The translations under genes were made by a program, and so were the position numbers. Of a DNA stretch of 26,821 nt, positions 1-7,675 are shown piece after piece; position 1 is the stretch's first letter, and every line of letters starts with the position of its first letter. The stretch is from contig JAEXHR010000144.1 in the NCBI GenBank assembly GCA_023449855.1, positions 1-26,821 on the forward strand. The letters are read 5' to 3'. The notes under the pieces were generated by a model that worked only from the letters and a program-made list of their open reading frames with translations, made no database searches and was not told the DNA's origin. The DNA is from Pseudomonadota bacterium (GTDB lineage: Bacteria > Pseudomonadota > Alphaproteobacteria > Rhizobiales > Xanthobacteraceae).

Positions 1-127
1 CCTCTTCGGCCCTATCGGGCACATCCCGCCCGCTGAAGCCGAAGACAATTACTATGCAGCCCTCGAGAACCTCGATATGGCTGCATAGCCCAATGAAAAC
101 TGCCTCCTGAAAACCCGGGGCGCTTCA
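1..127 (+). mobile_element. Right end of an IS3-family insertion sequence (partial, left part outside window)
   Basis: The first bases carry the C-terminal codons of an IS3-type OrfB transposase. About 30 bases after its stop codon the sequence reaches a typical IS3-family right terminus: the reverse complement of 108-127 begins TGAAGCGCCCCGGGTTTT, which fits ends beginning TGAA and rich in CCCCGGG. The inferred outer end is base 127. The left end and the target-site duplication cannot be checked because they lie outside the window. Confidence 0.75.
2..88 (+). CDS. IS3-family transposase OrfB, C-terminal fragment
   Basis: Frame 2 is open from the window edge to a TAG at 86-88 and encodes 28 residues containing GPIGHIPPAEAEDNYYAALE. 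This is the conserved tail of IS3-family OrfB (rve integrase core) transposases, which cut and join DNA during transposition by the copy-out pathway. The catalytic DDE residues lie upstream, outside the window, so activity cannot be judged. The fragment is followed directly by the presumed right inverted repeat, so the gene is cut by the window edge rather than decayed at its 3' end. Confidence 0.8.
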   Translation, partial: LFGPIGHIPPAEAEDNYYAALENLDMAA

Positions 128-591
128 ATTTCTTCTAGTTGCCATGTTACCTTGCCCCTGCTTAGGCCGAAGTCTCGGCGTTGGTTTCAGAGTAGCAAGA
201 ACGAGAACGCTGCGTCCAATAGGCCGGTTGTATACTTTCGATACTCGTGATGTATGGGCGATGGCACCCTGTCAAAGCTCGAGGCTTGATTTGCGACGTG
301 CTGGATTACCTCACTTTTCCTCGCATCGAGGATGGACTACAACAATGTGTATACGCACGGCAGCCTTGGCGCGTTGGCACCCGCCGAGTGTACGAACTGC
401 CCCTGCCAAGGGCATATGAACACCAAAGCATCGGTCAGCGACCTGAAAACGGGGAGCGGGTCACGCCTGCCCAAACCGTAGCGGGAGTTTCTAAATTACC
501 GGCCTGTCACGCACATCCGGAATACGCATCTTGCCTCACTACATCAGGAATACAATTGCCGTCGCTCTGACGGCAACATGGGACGCAACTT
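128..591. other. 464-bp spacer without a supportable gene
   Basis: Short open frames run through this stretch on the plus strand, but none has a convincing ribosome binding site, a recognisable motif or consistent codon use. No hairpin terminator, tRNA or clear promoter was seen. It lies between the IS3 right end and the cyclic-nucleotide/TrxR fusion gene, so the promoter of that gene is expected here. The stretch may be a remnant of sequence disrupted by insertion events. Confidence 0.4.
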
Positions 592-2208
592 ATGGAATCA
601 ATCGGGCGCGATTTGCGCGAGATGCAACGTGTTCCCCTTTCAGCGACTCATGTCGCGGCCTTGCAAGCCGTTGGCACGGTCCGCAGCTATCCTGCTGGCG
701 CGTTCGTCGCACGAGCCGGGGAGCCCGCCAACCGCTTCGTCTATGTCGAAGAAGGCGAGATCGAGGTCGTGAACCCATTCACTGACGAGCGACATATCGC
801 ATCCACCCTCGGGCCGACGCAGTTTATGGCGGAAATTGCGTTCCTGAACGGCGGGAACTGGTCGCTGCCGATGCGAGCCGTCACCAACACCACCGTAATC
901 GAAGTGCCGCGCCCGGACATGCTGCGGTTGATGTCCGAAACCCCCGAGATGTCCGACATCGTCATCACCGTGCTGTCGGCGAGGCGACGTCAGCAACTCG
1001 ACAGGCGTTACGGCACGCTCGTCCTGATCGGCGAGGAGGCAGATCGGGGGGTGCGCCGGATAGCGGAGTTCGCGAGCCGCAACCGTCTGCCCTACATGTC
1101 ATATCCGCTCGGAAGTCCGGAGGCGGCGGCTGTTGCGATGGCCTGTTCGGCGTCACCGGACAAGCCGGCGGTGATCTTCGGGCGCGATGTGGTCGTCGCG
1201 GACCCGACGCCCGACAAGGTCGCCCGCTTGCTCGGCCTGAACCACGATCTCGTCGACGATGAGGCCTTTGACGTCCTGATAGTCGGCGGGGGGCCTGCAG
1301 GCGTGGCCGCAGGCGTCTATGCCGGCGCCGAAGGGCTACGCGCACTGGTGATCGAGGATGTGGCGATTGGAGGCCAGGCGGGCACCTCGAGCCGGATCGA
1401 GAACTATATGGGCTTCCCCACTGGAATCTCCGGCGCCGACCTGGTGTGGCGTGGCGAGGTCCAGGCGATGAAGTTCGGCACGCGTTTCGCGATGCCGCGG
1501 CGGGTGGTCAAACTGGAACGTCTGGAAGACAACTCGTTCTGCGCAACCTTTGATAACGAGCAGAGGGTCCGCGGGCGGGCCATCGTGGTCGCGACCGGTG
1601 TCCAATATCGCCGTCTGCCGATCGATCGGCTCGAAGCGCTCGAAGGGGCGGGAGTCTATTACGCGGCGACAGAAAGCGAGGCGCGCTATATCCGGGATAG
1701 CGAGACAATCATCATCGGCGGCGGCAACTCCGCCGGTCAGGCCGCGATGTTCCTCAGCCGCCATGCAAAGCATGTTCGCGTCCTCGTCCGCGGGAGTTCG
1801 CTCGCGTCCTCGATGTCGAGCTATCTGTCCAGCCGCCTCATCGCGGACCCGGCCATCACGATCGAATATGGCACCGAAGTCAGCGCCCTTCACGGATCGG
1901 GCAAGCTGGAGGCAGTGACGATGCGCGACGTGCATGATGGCTCGACCCGCACGATCAACTCCTGCGCGCTTTTCGTTATGGTCGGCGCGGCCCCCAACAC
2001 CGCATGGCTTTCCGGACTTGTCGCCCTTGACCCCCATGGCTACGTCCTGATTGGGGAAGAGGTGAACGGTAGCTCTCCCTACGAAACCTCAGAGGCGGGC
2101 ATCTTCGCGGTTGGGGATGTCCGCGCGGGTTCCGTGAAGCGGGTGGCATCGTCGGTGGGCGAAGGCTCGGTCGTGATCTCCAAGGTCTGGGACCATGTTC
2201 GGACCTAG
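592..2208 (+). CDS. Cyclic-nucleotide-binding domain fused to thioredoxin-reductase-like FAD oxidoreductase
   Basis: The 538-residue protein has three parts. Residues about 10-135 form a Crp-type cyclic-nucleotide-binding domain (AGEPANRFVYVEEGEIEV, then a jelly-roll core). Residues about 138-210 look like a short thioredoxin- or glutaredoxin-like linker domain. The rest is a pyridine-nucleotide disulfide oxidoreductase with an FAD site (VGGGPAGVAAG, around 231), an NAD(P)H site (IIGGGNSAGQAA, around 376) and the terminal FAD motif GIFAVGDVR. Thioredoxin reductases carry a CxxC just before the NADPH domain; here that place reads GVYYAATESEA, without cysteines. Flavin reduction by NAD(P)H therefore looks possible, but classical dithiol transfer does not. 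The family is widespread in actinobacteria and proteobacteria, with the natural acceptor uncertain. The ATG at 592 keeps the full domain; no strong ribosome binding site is visible. It stands alone, convergent with the gene at 2322. Confidence 0.9.
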   Translation: MESIGRDLREMQRVPLSATHVAALQAVGTVRSYPAGAFVARAGEPANRFVYVEEGEIEVVNPFTDERHIASTLGPTQFMAEIAFLNGGNWSLPMRAVTNTTVIEVPRPDMLRLMSETPEMSDIVITVLSARRRQQLDRRYGTLVLIGEEADRGVRRIAEFASRNRLPYMSYPLGSPEAAAVAMACSASPDKPAVIFGRDVVVADPTPDKVARLLGLNHDLVDDEAFDVLIVGGGPAGVAAGVYAGAEGLRALVIEDVAIGGQAGTSSRIENYMGFPTGISGADLVWRGEVQAMKFGTRFAMPRRVVKLERLEDNSFCATFDNEQRVRGRAIVVATGVQYRRLPIDRLEALEGAGVYYAATESEARYIRDSETIIIGGGNSAGQAAMFLSRHAKHVRVLVRGSSLASSMSSYLSSRLIADPAITIEYGTEVSALHGSGKLEAVTMRDVHDGSTRTINSCALFVMVGAAPNTAWLSGLVALDPHGYVLIGEEVNGSSPYETSEAGIFAVGDVRAGSVKRVASSVGEGSVVISKVWDHVRT

Positions 2209-2321
2209 CGCCGCCCGCCCACGGTCCTCGCGCATAATTGTCGGCCCCGCACATCTCGCGCCGGTGCCCATCCTCGATAGACCGGCAGGCGGGGCCCGGC
2301 GCCCGGAAGATTTTCGTCACG

Positions 2322-3281
2322 CTACGCTCCGAGCGGGTCGCGACCACTAGCGGCCTTTTCGATTAGGCCAAGCCGCGCTACGAGCGCCGGCCAGCTCTGT
2401 CGAATGTCCTCACGATACTCTTCGCCTCCACTCGCTCGCTGCAACCCGGGGTCGGCGAGCCATGCACATTGTTGAGGGCTGAGCAGCCCGGCAAGAGGCG
2501 TGCGGTATGGCACCGCCAGATTGATTTGCGTGCGTTGGGCCGGTGTCAGAGGCAGGTGGCGGGCAGTGTGCTTGCGCAGGTAGAATTGCGGCTCGCGATC
2601 GTGCTCAAACGAACCGCCTTGGAGCGGATTAAACCCCTCTTCGCTGGCATAGGCGTCCAGTTCGGAACGCAAGGCCGCACGTGGGTCGAACTCCACCCGC
2701 ACCACTTCTTCTCCGTCGATCCAGCCAGCTTCGGTGACAATTACCGCGGGATGCTGGGCGAGGCTCGTTTCGCCCGACCAGAAACATGGCGTCGTATAAA
2801 GTGCGTTTTCGGTAAGGCCACTTTCGACGAGCAGATCGCGCGCCAGCAGCCGGAAGTAACCGGGCAAGTTCTCGCCGACGCATTCGAGAACGGCAGTGAT
2901 CTTCTCGTGCAGCCCAAGTGCATCATAACGGTCGGCCAGTTTGGGCACGATCTCAGTCCCGTCCGGCCCGAGGAAGCGCACCACCGGGTTGTTCCACGAT
3001 GGCTCGCCAAAACGCCGCAGGATTCCGGCATCCTTGCCTGAGTGGTTGTTGAAGATAGCCACCGGAATGAAGTGAACCGAAATCAGTTCTGCCATCAAGG
3101 GATGGGTGAGAACATCCTGCCCAAAGTTTACGCATGTCGAGCAGCCAGGCACCTCCTGAAATAACAGGAGAATAGGTTTGCCTTGTTCGGACGCAGCCGT
3201 GAGGCCGCGCTCAAAGTCGCGCAGCCACGCGACATCGCCGAGCTCTTCATGCTCGCGAAACGAAACTAGGTTGTTTTGCAT
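2322..3281 (-). CDS. VPGUxxT-family thioredoxin-like protein with MsrA-like C-terminal half (Cys form)
   Basis: The 319-residue protein begins with a thioredoxin-like domain (about 20-130) holding FQEVPGCSTCVNFGQ. C47 and C50 occupy the positions of the selenocysteine/cysteine motif of the VPGUxxT family, type 2, so this is a cysteine version. A second domain from about 140 carries TPCFWSGE (C166) and GEEVVRVEFDP. These resemble the GCFWG catalytic motif and following strand of peptide-methionine (S)-S-oxide reductase MsrA. A thiol oxidoreductase or oxidised-protein repair role is plausible, but no substrate is known. Its ATG at 3281 lies 16 bases inside the 3' end of the upstream Anbu gene, so translational coupling is likely. 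No signal peptide is seen, suggesting a cytosolic protein. It is the last gene of the minus-strand run. Confidence 0.85.
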   Translation of the reverse strand: MQNNLVSFREHEELGDVAWLRDFERGLTAASEQGKPILLLFQEVPGCSTCVNFGQDVLTHPLMAELISVHFIPVAIFNNHSGKDAGILRRFGEPSWNNPVVRFLGPDGTEIVPKLADRYDALGLHEKITAVLECVGENLPGYFRLLARDLLVESGLTENALYTTPCFWSGETSLAQHPAVIVTEAGWIDGEEVVRVEFDPRAALRSELDAYASEEGFNPLQGGSFEHDREPQFYLRKHTARHLPLTPAQRTQINLAVPYRTPLAGLLSPQQCAWLADPGLQRASGGEEYREDIRQSWPALVARLGLIEKAASGRDPLGA

Positions 3282-4057
3282 ATCGGTAATTTAGTGACGC
3301 CATCATGCGGTACAATGCTGTTAGGTTGCCAGACCGTGGGCGGAGGCGGCAAGCTGTCGATCAGACCTCTCAGGCCCACGCTATAGCCCTCCCGGAGCGC
3401 GACCCAATATGCGTCGTCGGACCTCACCGTGACGAGGCTGGCGCCAGAGAAGCTGTCCGCCCGGTAGAGCATCACGTCGAGGGGTAGGCCCACGGAGAGA
3501 TTGCTGCGGATCGTGGCGTCGAACGACAGCATCGCGAGCTTGGCCGCGTCGTCGAGTGAGCTCAACGAGGTCAGAGCGCGATCGAGGATCGGCTTGCCAT
3601 ACTTGGTCTCGCCGATCTGCAGAACGGGCGCGCGGTCGGTCGCTTCCACGAAATTGCCGGCCGAATAGATCTGGAAGAGGCGCGGCGGCTGGCCAGCAAT
3701 CTGCCCTGAGACAAGGAAGCTGGCGCCAGGATCGCCGTAGGGCGTCACGAAGGCGCGGTCATGCGCGATCGCCACCCGCAGCTGCTCGCCGACAACCTGC
3801 GCCACCTCGAACATCGTTCTGCAGGCTTTGACGTCGAGAGCTGGGTCGCCGCCGCCAAACGCCTCGCGCAGCGTCGTGATCACCGCCTGTGTCGTGGCGA
3901 GGTTCCCGGCGGACTGAATGGCAACGATGCGGTCCGGCGCCGGCGGCATCAAGCTGAGCTTAGTGACCTCGGCGATCTGGTCAAACCCGGCATTGGAGCG
4001 GGAGTCCGATGCGAGCAGCAGGCCCTCTTCGACCAGAATACCGAGACAATAGGTCAC
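3266..4057 (-). CDS. Anbu, proteasome-related N-terminal-nucleophile protease
   Basis: The 263-residue product opens MTYCLGILVEEGLLLASDSR, the signature of the Anbu (ancestral beta subunit) branch of the 20S proteasome/HslV superfamily. T2 would be the catalytic nucleophile after removal of Met1; D18 and the SDSR segment match the active-site region. Anbu assembles into open helical rings, and its physiological substrate is unknown. The start is GTG at 4057 with AGGA about six bases upstream. Anbu usually sits with an alpha-E protein, a circularly permuted ATP-grasp protein and a transglutaminase. Here it sits between a DUF2218 gene and the overlapping VPGC thioredoxin-like gene. The alpha-E and ATP-grasp genes are absent from the window, and a transglutaminase of the right type lies 15 kb away at 19197. 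The C-terminal tail beyond the fold is proline-rich (SLPPPPTVW). Confidence 0.9.
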   Translation of the reverse strand: MTYCLGILVEEGLLLASDSRSNAGFDQIAEVTKLSLMPPAPDRIVAIQSAGNLATTQAVITTLREAFGGGDPALDVKACRTMFEVAQVVGEQLRVAIAHDRAFVTPYGDPGASFLVSGQIAGQPPRLFQIYSAGNFVEATDRAPVLQIGETKYGKPILDRALTSLSSLDDAAKLAMLSFDATIRSNLSVGLPLDVMLYRADSFSGASLVTVRSDDAYWVALREGYSVGLRGLIDSLPPPPTVWQPNSIVPHDGVTKLPICKTT

Positions 4058-4198
4058 AAGCGTCCTCGAAGGTATGGGCGATGAAGGCTGAAGGTGTGCC
4101 TAAGTTGCCCAACACCGAGGCTGGTGGCTAAGCGCAACCCAAGGGTTTCCGACAGGTTCGCAGCGGAATTGGCCGTGAATGGCCGGTGGAGCGCGCTA

Positions 4199-4489
4199 TC
4201 ATGATATCTCATGCCAAACGCATCGGACCCCGGTGTCGTGCTCTGCGACGCGATCAACATGCTTGGCGACGGATTCCTTGGTAGCATCGAAGCGTTCGCG
4301 ATCGGTGCCCACCAGCCTCAAGGAGAGGCTGTCGCCGTCTGCGGTCAATACGAGCTCGCCACCGGGAAGCTGGATTTCGGCTGTCAGCGTATCATATCGA
4401 ACCGGATAGGTGTGAACCCACGCCTCAGCGAGTTTCGTCAGGTATCGACTTGATTCAATCGTAGCGATACGTGCCTCGGCCTCGATCAT
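4199..4489 (-). CDS. DUF2218 domain protein
   Basis: The 96-residue protein matches the length and pattern of DUF2218: an N-terminal ESSRYLTKLAEAWVHTYPV helix with a conserved Arg-Tyr pair, a strand region LPGGELVLTADGDSLSLRL, then a helix ending before VWHE. Members are small cytosolic proteins, often encoded near siderophore, heme or redox genes; no biochemical role is established. The ATG at 4489 is preceded by GGGAG eight bases away. It lies 141 bases upstream of Anbu and 68 bases downstream of the DUF1330 gene on the same strand, and is likely part of one transcript. Confidence 0.8.
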   Translation of the reverse strand: MIEAEARIATIESSRYLTKLAEAWVHTYPVRYDTLTAEIQLPGGELVLTADGDSLSLRLVGTDRERFDATKESVAKHVDRVAEHDTGVRCVWHEIS

Positions 4490-4557
4490 CTAGAAACTCC
4501 CGGTGTTCGTTTGGACGCATACCTCGTGGTCAGCGCCGCCGTTCTTCTGTGAGCGTT

Positions 4558-4851
4558 TCACTGCCGGCCCTCGACGATAAAGGCGCGGTAGCGCGAACCG
4601 GCAAAACGGTGGGCAGCGACGGCTTGATAGGCGGGGCTATGATACCATTCATGGGCGGCCTGCATCGTAGGGAACCGCAAGATCACGGCGCCTTCGAAGG
4701 GCAGTCCCTCCAAATGCTCCATCGCGCCATAAGCGGCGAGAAAGGTCACGTCGTGGCCATCGAAAGATGGGTCGACAACTGCAGCATAGGTGGTGAGTTC
4801 ATCCGGATCGGTGGTTTCCTCACGCGCGAAGACGACGAACGCTTCCATCAT
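4558..4851 (-). CDS. DUF1330 domain protein
   Basis: About 97 residues beginning MMEAFVVFAREETTDPDELTTY and ending in FAGSRYRAFIVEG. The phrases GAVILRFPTMQAAHEWYHSPAYQ and YRAFIVEG are typical of DUF1330, a small dimeric ferredoxin-like alpha/beta-barrel family; function is unknown. The frame is open upstream to 4959, but that extension overlaps the neighbouring gene and has no family similarity. An AAAGGA sits just before two adjacent ATGs at 4851 and 4848, so one of these is the start; spacing favours 4848 slightly. It follows the GlcG-like gene by 58 bases. Confidence 0.8.
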   Translation of the reverse strand: MMEAFVVFAREETTDPDELTTYAAVVDPSFDGHDVTFLAAYGAMEHLEGLPFEGAVILRFPTMQAAHEWYHSPAYQAVAAHRFAGSRYRAFIVEGRQ

Positions 4852-4909
4852 AAAATCCTTTATAAGGTGGGGCCTGCCGGCCATCGACTTTGCGATGGCC
4901 TGCCACTCC

Positions 4910-5341
4910 TCAGGCTGGCAGTTCAAACCCGATTTTCTGGAGTGCCTCGACGCAGGCATCCTGGTCCTGCTGATAAGTGCCTCCGGAGATGCCTATCCCA
5001 CCGATCAACTTGCCGTCCTCGAGGATCGGATATCCGCCACCAACAGCGACCATTCGGGGGCGATAGGCCAGCGGCGCCACTTTGGGATCGTTGCTCACAT
5101 AGTCGTTCCAGACATGGGTCGGAAAACCAAACGAGGCGGAACTCCAAGCCTTGTCGACAGCAACATCGACAGTGAGGAACGGCGCGTCGTCGGTGCGCTC
5201 GAACGCGCGCAGGTTACCGGTAGCGTCGACGACAGCGACGGCAGCCGGGATGCCGATTACACGTGCCGCGGCGATCGCCGCGTCGATGAGGGCGACTGCG
5301 GTTTCGCGATTGATGGACGCGGTGGCTATGGATTTGGTCAT
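4910..5341 (-). CDS. GlcG/HbpS-family protein (possible heme or cofactor binding)
   Basis: The 143-residue product is the GlcG/HbpS fold: a helical N-terminus INRETAVALIDAAIAAARVIG, the strand AAVAVVDATGNLRAFERTD, the DKAWSSASF helix, and the glycine-rich VGGGYPILEDGKLIGGIGIS segment before a final helix. Characterised members include the heme-binding HbpS of Streptomyces; GlcG itself is linked to glycolate operons without a proven reaction. The ATG at 5341 is chosen because AAGGA lies seven bases upstream, although the frame stays open to 5380. It lies 70 bases downstream of the MDR gene, consistent with co-transcription. No signal peptide is seen, so an intracellular role is likely. Confidence 0.85.
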   Translation of the reverse strand: MTKSIATASINRETAVALIDAAIAAARVIGIPAAVAVVDATGNLRAFERTDDAPFLTVDVAVDKAWSSASFGFPTHVWNDYVSNDPKVAPLAYRPRMVAVGGGYPILEDGKLIGGIGISGGTYQQDQDACVEALQKIGFELPA

Positions 5342-5411
5342 GGGATTTCCTTCGACAGGGTTGGTTCGCCCGGCGTTCATGGGGTTGAAAAAGATGCGGC
5401 GTCAGTGGTCA

Positions 5412-6425
5412 TCAGAAGCCTTCGAGGACAATCTTGCCTCTTGCCGCGCCACTCTCGCTCAGTGCGTGTGCCGCCTTCAGATTGGCAGCATTGATCGGCG
5501 ACAATTTCTCGGTCAGCGTCGTGCGAATTTTGCCGTCGTCCACCAGCGCCGCCAGCGCATTGAGGATCTTACCCTGCTCAGCCATGTCGGGTGTACCGTA
5601 GAGCGACCGTGTGAACATCAGTTCGTGATGGATGGACACGGCCTTGCGCTTGAACAGCATGACATCGAATGCCTTAGGATCATCGATGAACGCGAACCGT
5701 CCTTGCGGGGCGATCAGTTCTGCGATTTCCGGGGCATGCTGCTCGGTATGCGTGGTCGAGAACACGAAAGCAGGAGCGCCGATGCCGAGCTCCACGATCT
5801 GTGCCGCGAGTGGCCGAGAATGGTCGATGACGTGGTGCGCGCCGAGCCCTTTCACCCACTCCTGGGTTTCTGGTCTAGATGCGCTGGAGATGACCGTGAG
5901 ATCCGTGCGTTGTCGCGCGATCTGAACGGCGATCGACCCGACCCCGCCTGCCCCACCGATGATGAGGATCGCCGGCGCCGCACCGGGAACTAGCTTGGTC
6001 ACGTCCAGGCGATCAAACATCGCTTCCCACGCCGTCAACGTCGTTAGCGGCAGCGCCGCCGCTTCCGCCCAGTCGAGCGACGCGGGTTTACGACCAACGA
6101 TCCGTTCGTCGACGAGATGAAACTGCGCATTGGTGCCGGGTCTTATGAGCGATCCGGCATAATAGACCTCGTCGCCCACCGCGAATTGCGTGACGTCGGG
6201 GCCGACCTCCCGCACGATTCCGGCCGCATCCCATCCTAACACCTTACAGTCACCATCAGCGGGCGGCGTGCTGCTGCGGACCTTGTAGTCTACCGGGTTG
6301 ACCGAGACGGCCTTCACCTCAACCAGGATATCGCGTCCTGCAGCGATGGGCTGAGGCAGATCGATGTCGACCAGCGAGGAGTCCTCGGTGATGGGTCCCG
6401 GAATCTTATAACCAACGGCTTTCAT
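5412..6425 (-). CDS. Zinc-independent MDR alcohol dehydrogenase / quinone-oxidoreductase-like protein
   Basis: The 337-residue enzyme shows the medium-chain dehydrogenase/reductase pattern: an N-terminal GroES-like domain (VKAVSVNPVDYKVR, VLGWDAAGIVREVG) and a Rossmann domain with ILIIGGAGGVGSIAVQIAR for NAD(P)H. The catalytic-zinc ligands of alcohol dehydrogenases are missing, as expected for the quinone-oxidoreductase (COG0604) group annotated as zinc-binding alcohol dehydrogenase family. It probably reduces quinones or reactive enones with NADPH; the substrate is unknown. The ATG at 6425 has GGAGA about six bases upstream. It is the first gene of the minus-strand run, so the dyad at 6470-6514 could regulate the set. 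Confidence 0.85.
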   Translation of the reverse strand: MKAVGYKIPGPITEDSSLVDIDLPQPIAAGRDILVEVKAVSVNPVDYKVRSSTPPADGDCKVLGWDAAGIVREVGPDVTQFAVGDEVYYAGSLIRPGTNAQFHLVDERIVGRKPASLDWAEAAALPLTTLTAWEAMFDRLDVTKLVPGAAPAILIIGGAGGVGSIAVQIARQRTDLTVISSASRPETQEWVKGLGAHHVIDHSRPLAAQIVELGIGAPAFVFSTTHTEQHAPEIAELIAPQGRFAFIDDPKAFDVMLFKRKAVSIHHELMFTRSLYGTPDMAEQGKILNALAALVDDGKIRTTLTEKLSPINAANLKAAHALSESGAARGKIVLEGF

Positions 6426-6469
6426 CAGTGTCTCCAGTCTGCTGTATCCCAGGCTCTTGATCGACCAGA

Positions 6470-6514
6470 TCGCGAGTTCTTCCGAATTCCCTTCGGAATT
6501 CAGAGATTTCGCGA
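6470..6514. promoter_or_regulatory. Nested dyad upstream of the MDR-to-Anbu gene run (possible operator)
   Basis: An inner hairpin has arms TTCCGAA (6480-6486) and TTCGGAA (6492-6498) around the loop TTCCC. It is bracketed by two copies of the self-complementary TCGCGA at 6470-6475 and 6509-6514. The structure ends 45 bases before the MDR start codon, inside the presumed promoter. It could be an operator, or a hairpin in the leader transcript. No regulator gene is adjacent. Confidence 0.4.
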
Positions 6515-6718
6515 CCTGGACTATGAAGCTGCGGGTGCATTATTTCCAATAGCGACGAGACATAGTTTCCATACCTCAGCCGCTGTTCGGTTCCGGGGGC
6601 TGAGATTTTCCGAGCACGAAGCCGCGTGCTGACAATTGTTGCGTGCTACGCGGCGTGGTCATCGTCAACCGCAATGGGCTGTGGTGGCAGCGATGCAGCG
6701 AAGGACTATCTGTTCAAG

Positions 6719-7675
6719 TCAGGTCCGGTCTGCTGTCTGCAGCCGCCCTTGGAACCAATGCTTGACCGCCAGCGCAGCCATGATGGTCGCTAGCATAACG
6801 AGATAAGCGACCAACCCGCCGACGGAGAGTGCCGGCAATGCAGCTAGAATGAGACCGTCATTCCCGCCAGGGATGACCGCCGCCCCCAATCCCATGAGAA
6901 AGCCGCCCGCGATCGTTTTCGCGGCGTCACCGATCGATACTCTCTGCGTACGCCACCGCTTGCGGCGATGCGCTGCGGCAACTGCGCCGACGATTGTAGC
7001 GGTCACCGTCAGGGCAGCCACATCGTTTTCGAGGCGCATCGCAAGCGGCAGGCTGCGGTGGACCAAATCCGGGTAGCTCCAGGAGGGCGCAGTCACATAG
7101 AGCGCACCCCCGGTAGCACCAAGGACGATCATCGATAAACCGAGTGGCCATTGCCCCGGCTGGCGAACAACCCCGGTACGCAGGACGAATGCAAGCGCGA
7201 TAGCCAGCGTTCCCGCAAAAGCGGCAAGAGCGCTGTACCCAGTCATGCTCGGCGCCGACAATATGCTGCCTTGGACATGTCTGATCTCGTCGAGTCCGAT
7301 ACCGTCGGCCACGAAGAAGCCGGCGGCGAGACCGACCGGAAGGACGATAAGCCGAACCTCTCCTTCTCCGAGGCGGCCGAGCGCGCCGAGCAGGCAGGCG
7401 TCGTTGATCGTAGCGCCGATTCCGAAAACTACCGCCCCGACCAGCAAGGTGCCGCTAACGCCCACGGTGCCAGCCAGCATGGCCGACCCAGCGTCAAACC
7501 ATACTAACGGTACGCCAACGAGGCCCGCAGTTGCCGAGGCCGCCAGAAGACCGACGAATAGACGGGGCCGACGACGAAGAAGGATCTCGTGCGCCGTAGC
7601 GACAGTGCAAGTCCCGCCTTGGTTGACCGAGTAGCCCATCCAGAACGCGAGCACGCAGACGATGAGCGTGGTCAC
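6719..7675 (-). CDS. YeeE/YedE-family sulfur (thiosulfate-type) transporter
   Basis: The 318-residue protein is almost entirely hydrophobic, with about nine membrane segments. It carries the family marks: NQGGTCTVATAHE near the N-terminus (C23), ATINDACLLGALGRLGEGE (C94), and a late FLMGLGAAVIPGGNDGLIL. In characterised thiosulfate uptake proteins of this family, conserved cysteines in the pore relay the substrate. Here only C7, C23 and C94 exist, so a third pore cysteine is not seen. It probably imports a reduced or persulfidic sulfur compound across the inner membrane. It is divergent, across a 547-bp spacer, from the sulfite-oxidase-like pair, which hints at a sulfur theme. The start at 7675 gives a first membrane helix directly after MTTL. 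Confidence 0.85.
   Translation of the reverse strand: MTTLIVCVLAFWMGYSVNQGGTCTVATAHEILLRRRPRLFVGLLAASATAGLVGVPLVWFDAGSAMLAGTVGVSGTLLVGAVVFGIGATINDACLLGALGRLGEGEVRLIVLPVGLAAGFFVADGIGLDEIRHVQGSILSAPSMTGYSALAAFAGTLAIALAFVLRTGVVRQPGQWPLGLSMIVLGATGGALYVTAPSWSYPDLVHRSLPLAMRLENDVAALTVTATIVGAVAAAHRRKRWRTQRVSIGDAAKTIAGGFLMGLGAAVIPGGNDGLILAALPALSVGGLVAYLVMLATIMAALAVKHWFQGRLQTADRT

Noticed and set aside
1336..2037. Minus-strand frame of 233 codons opposite the cNMP/TrxR gene
   Set aside because: Antisense shadow of a gene with clear FAD and NAD(P)H motifs; no ribosome binding site and no family pattern.
2209..2321. Possible bidirectional terminator between the convergent cNMP/TrxR and VPGC genes
   Set aside because: GC-rich runs are present, but no stem of convincing length followed by a T-tract was found on either strand.
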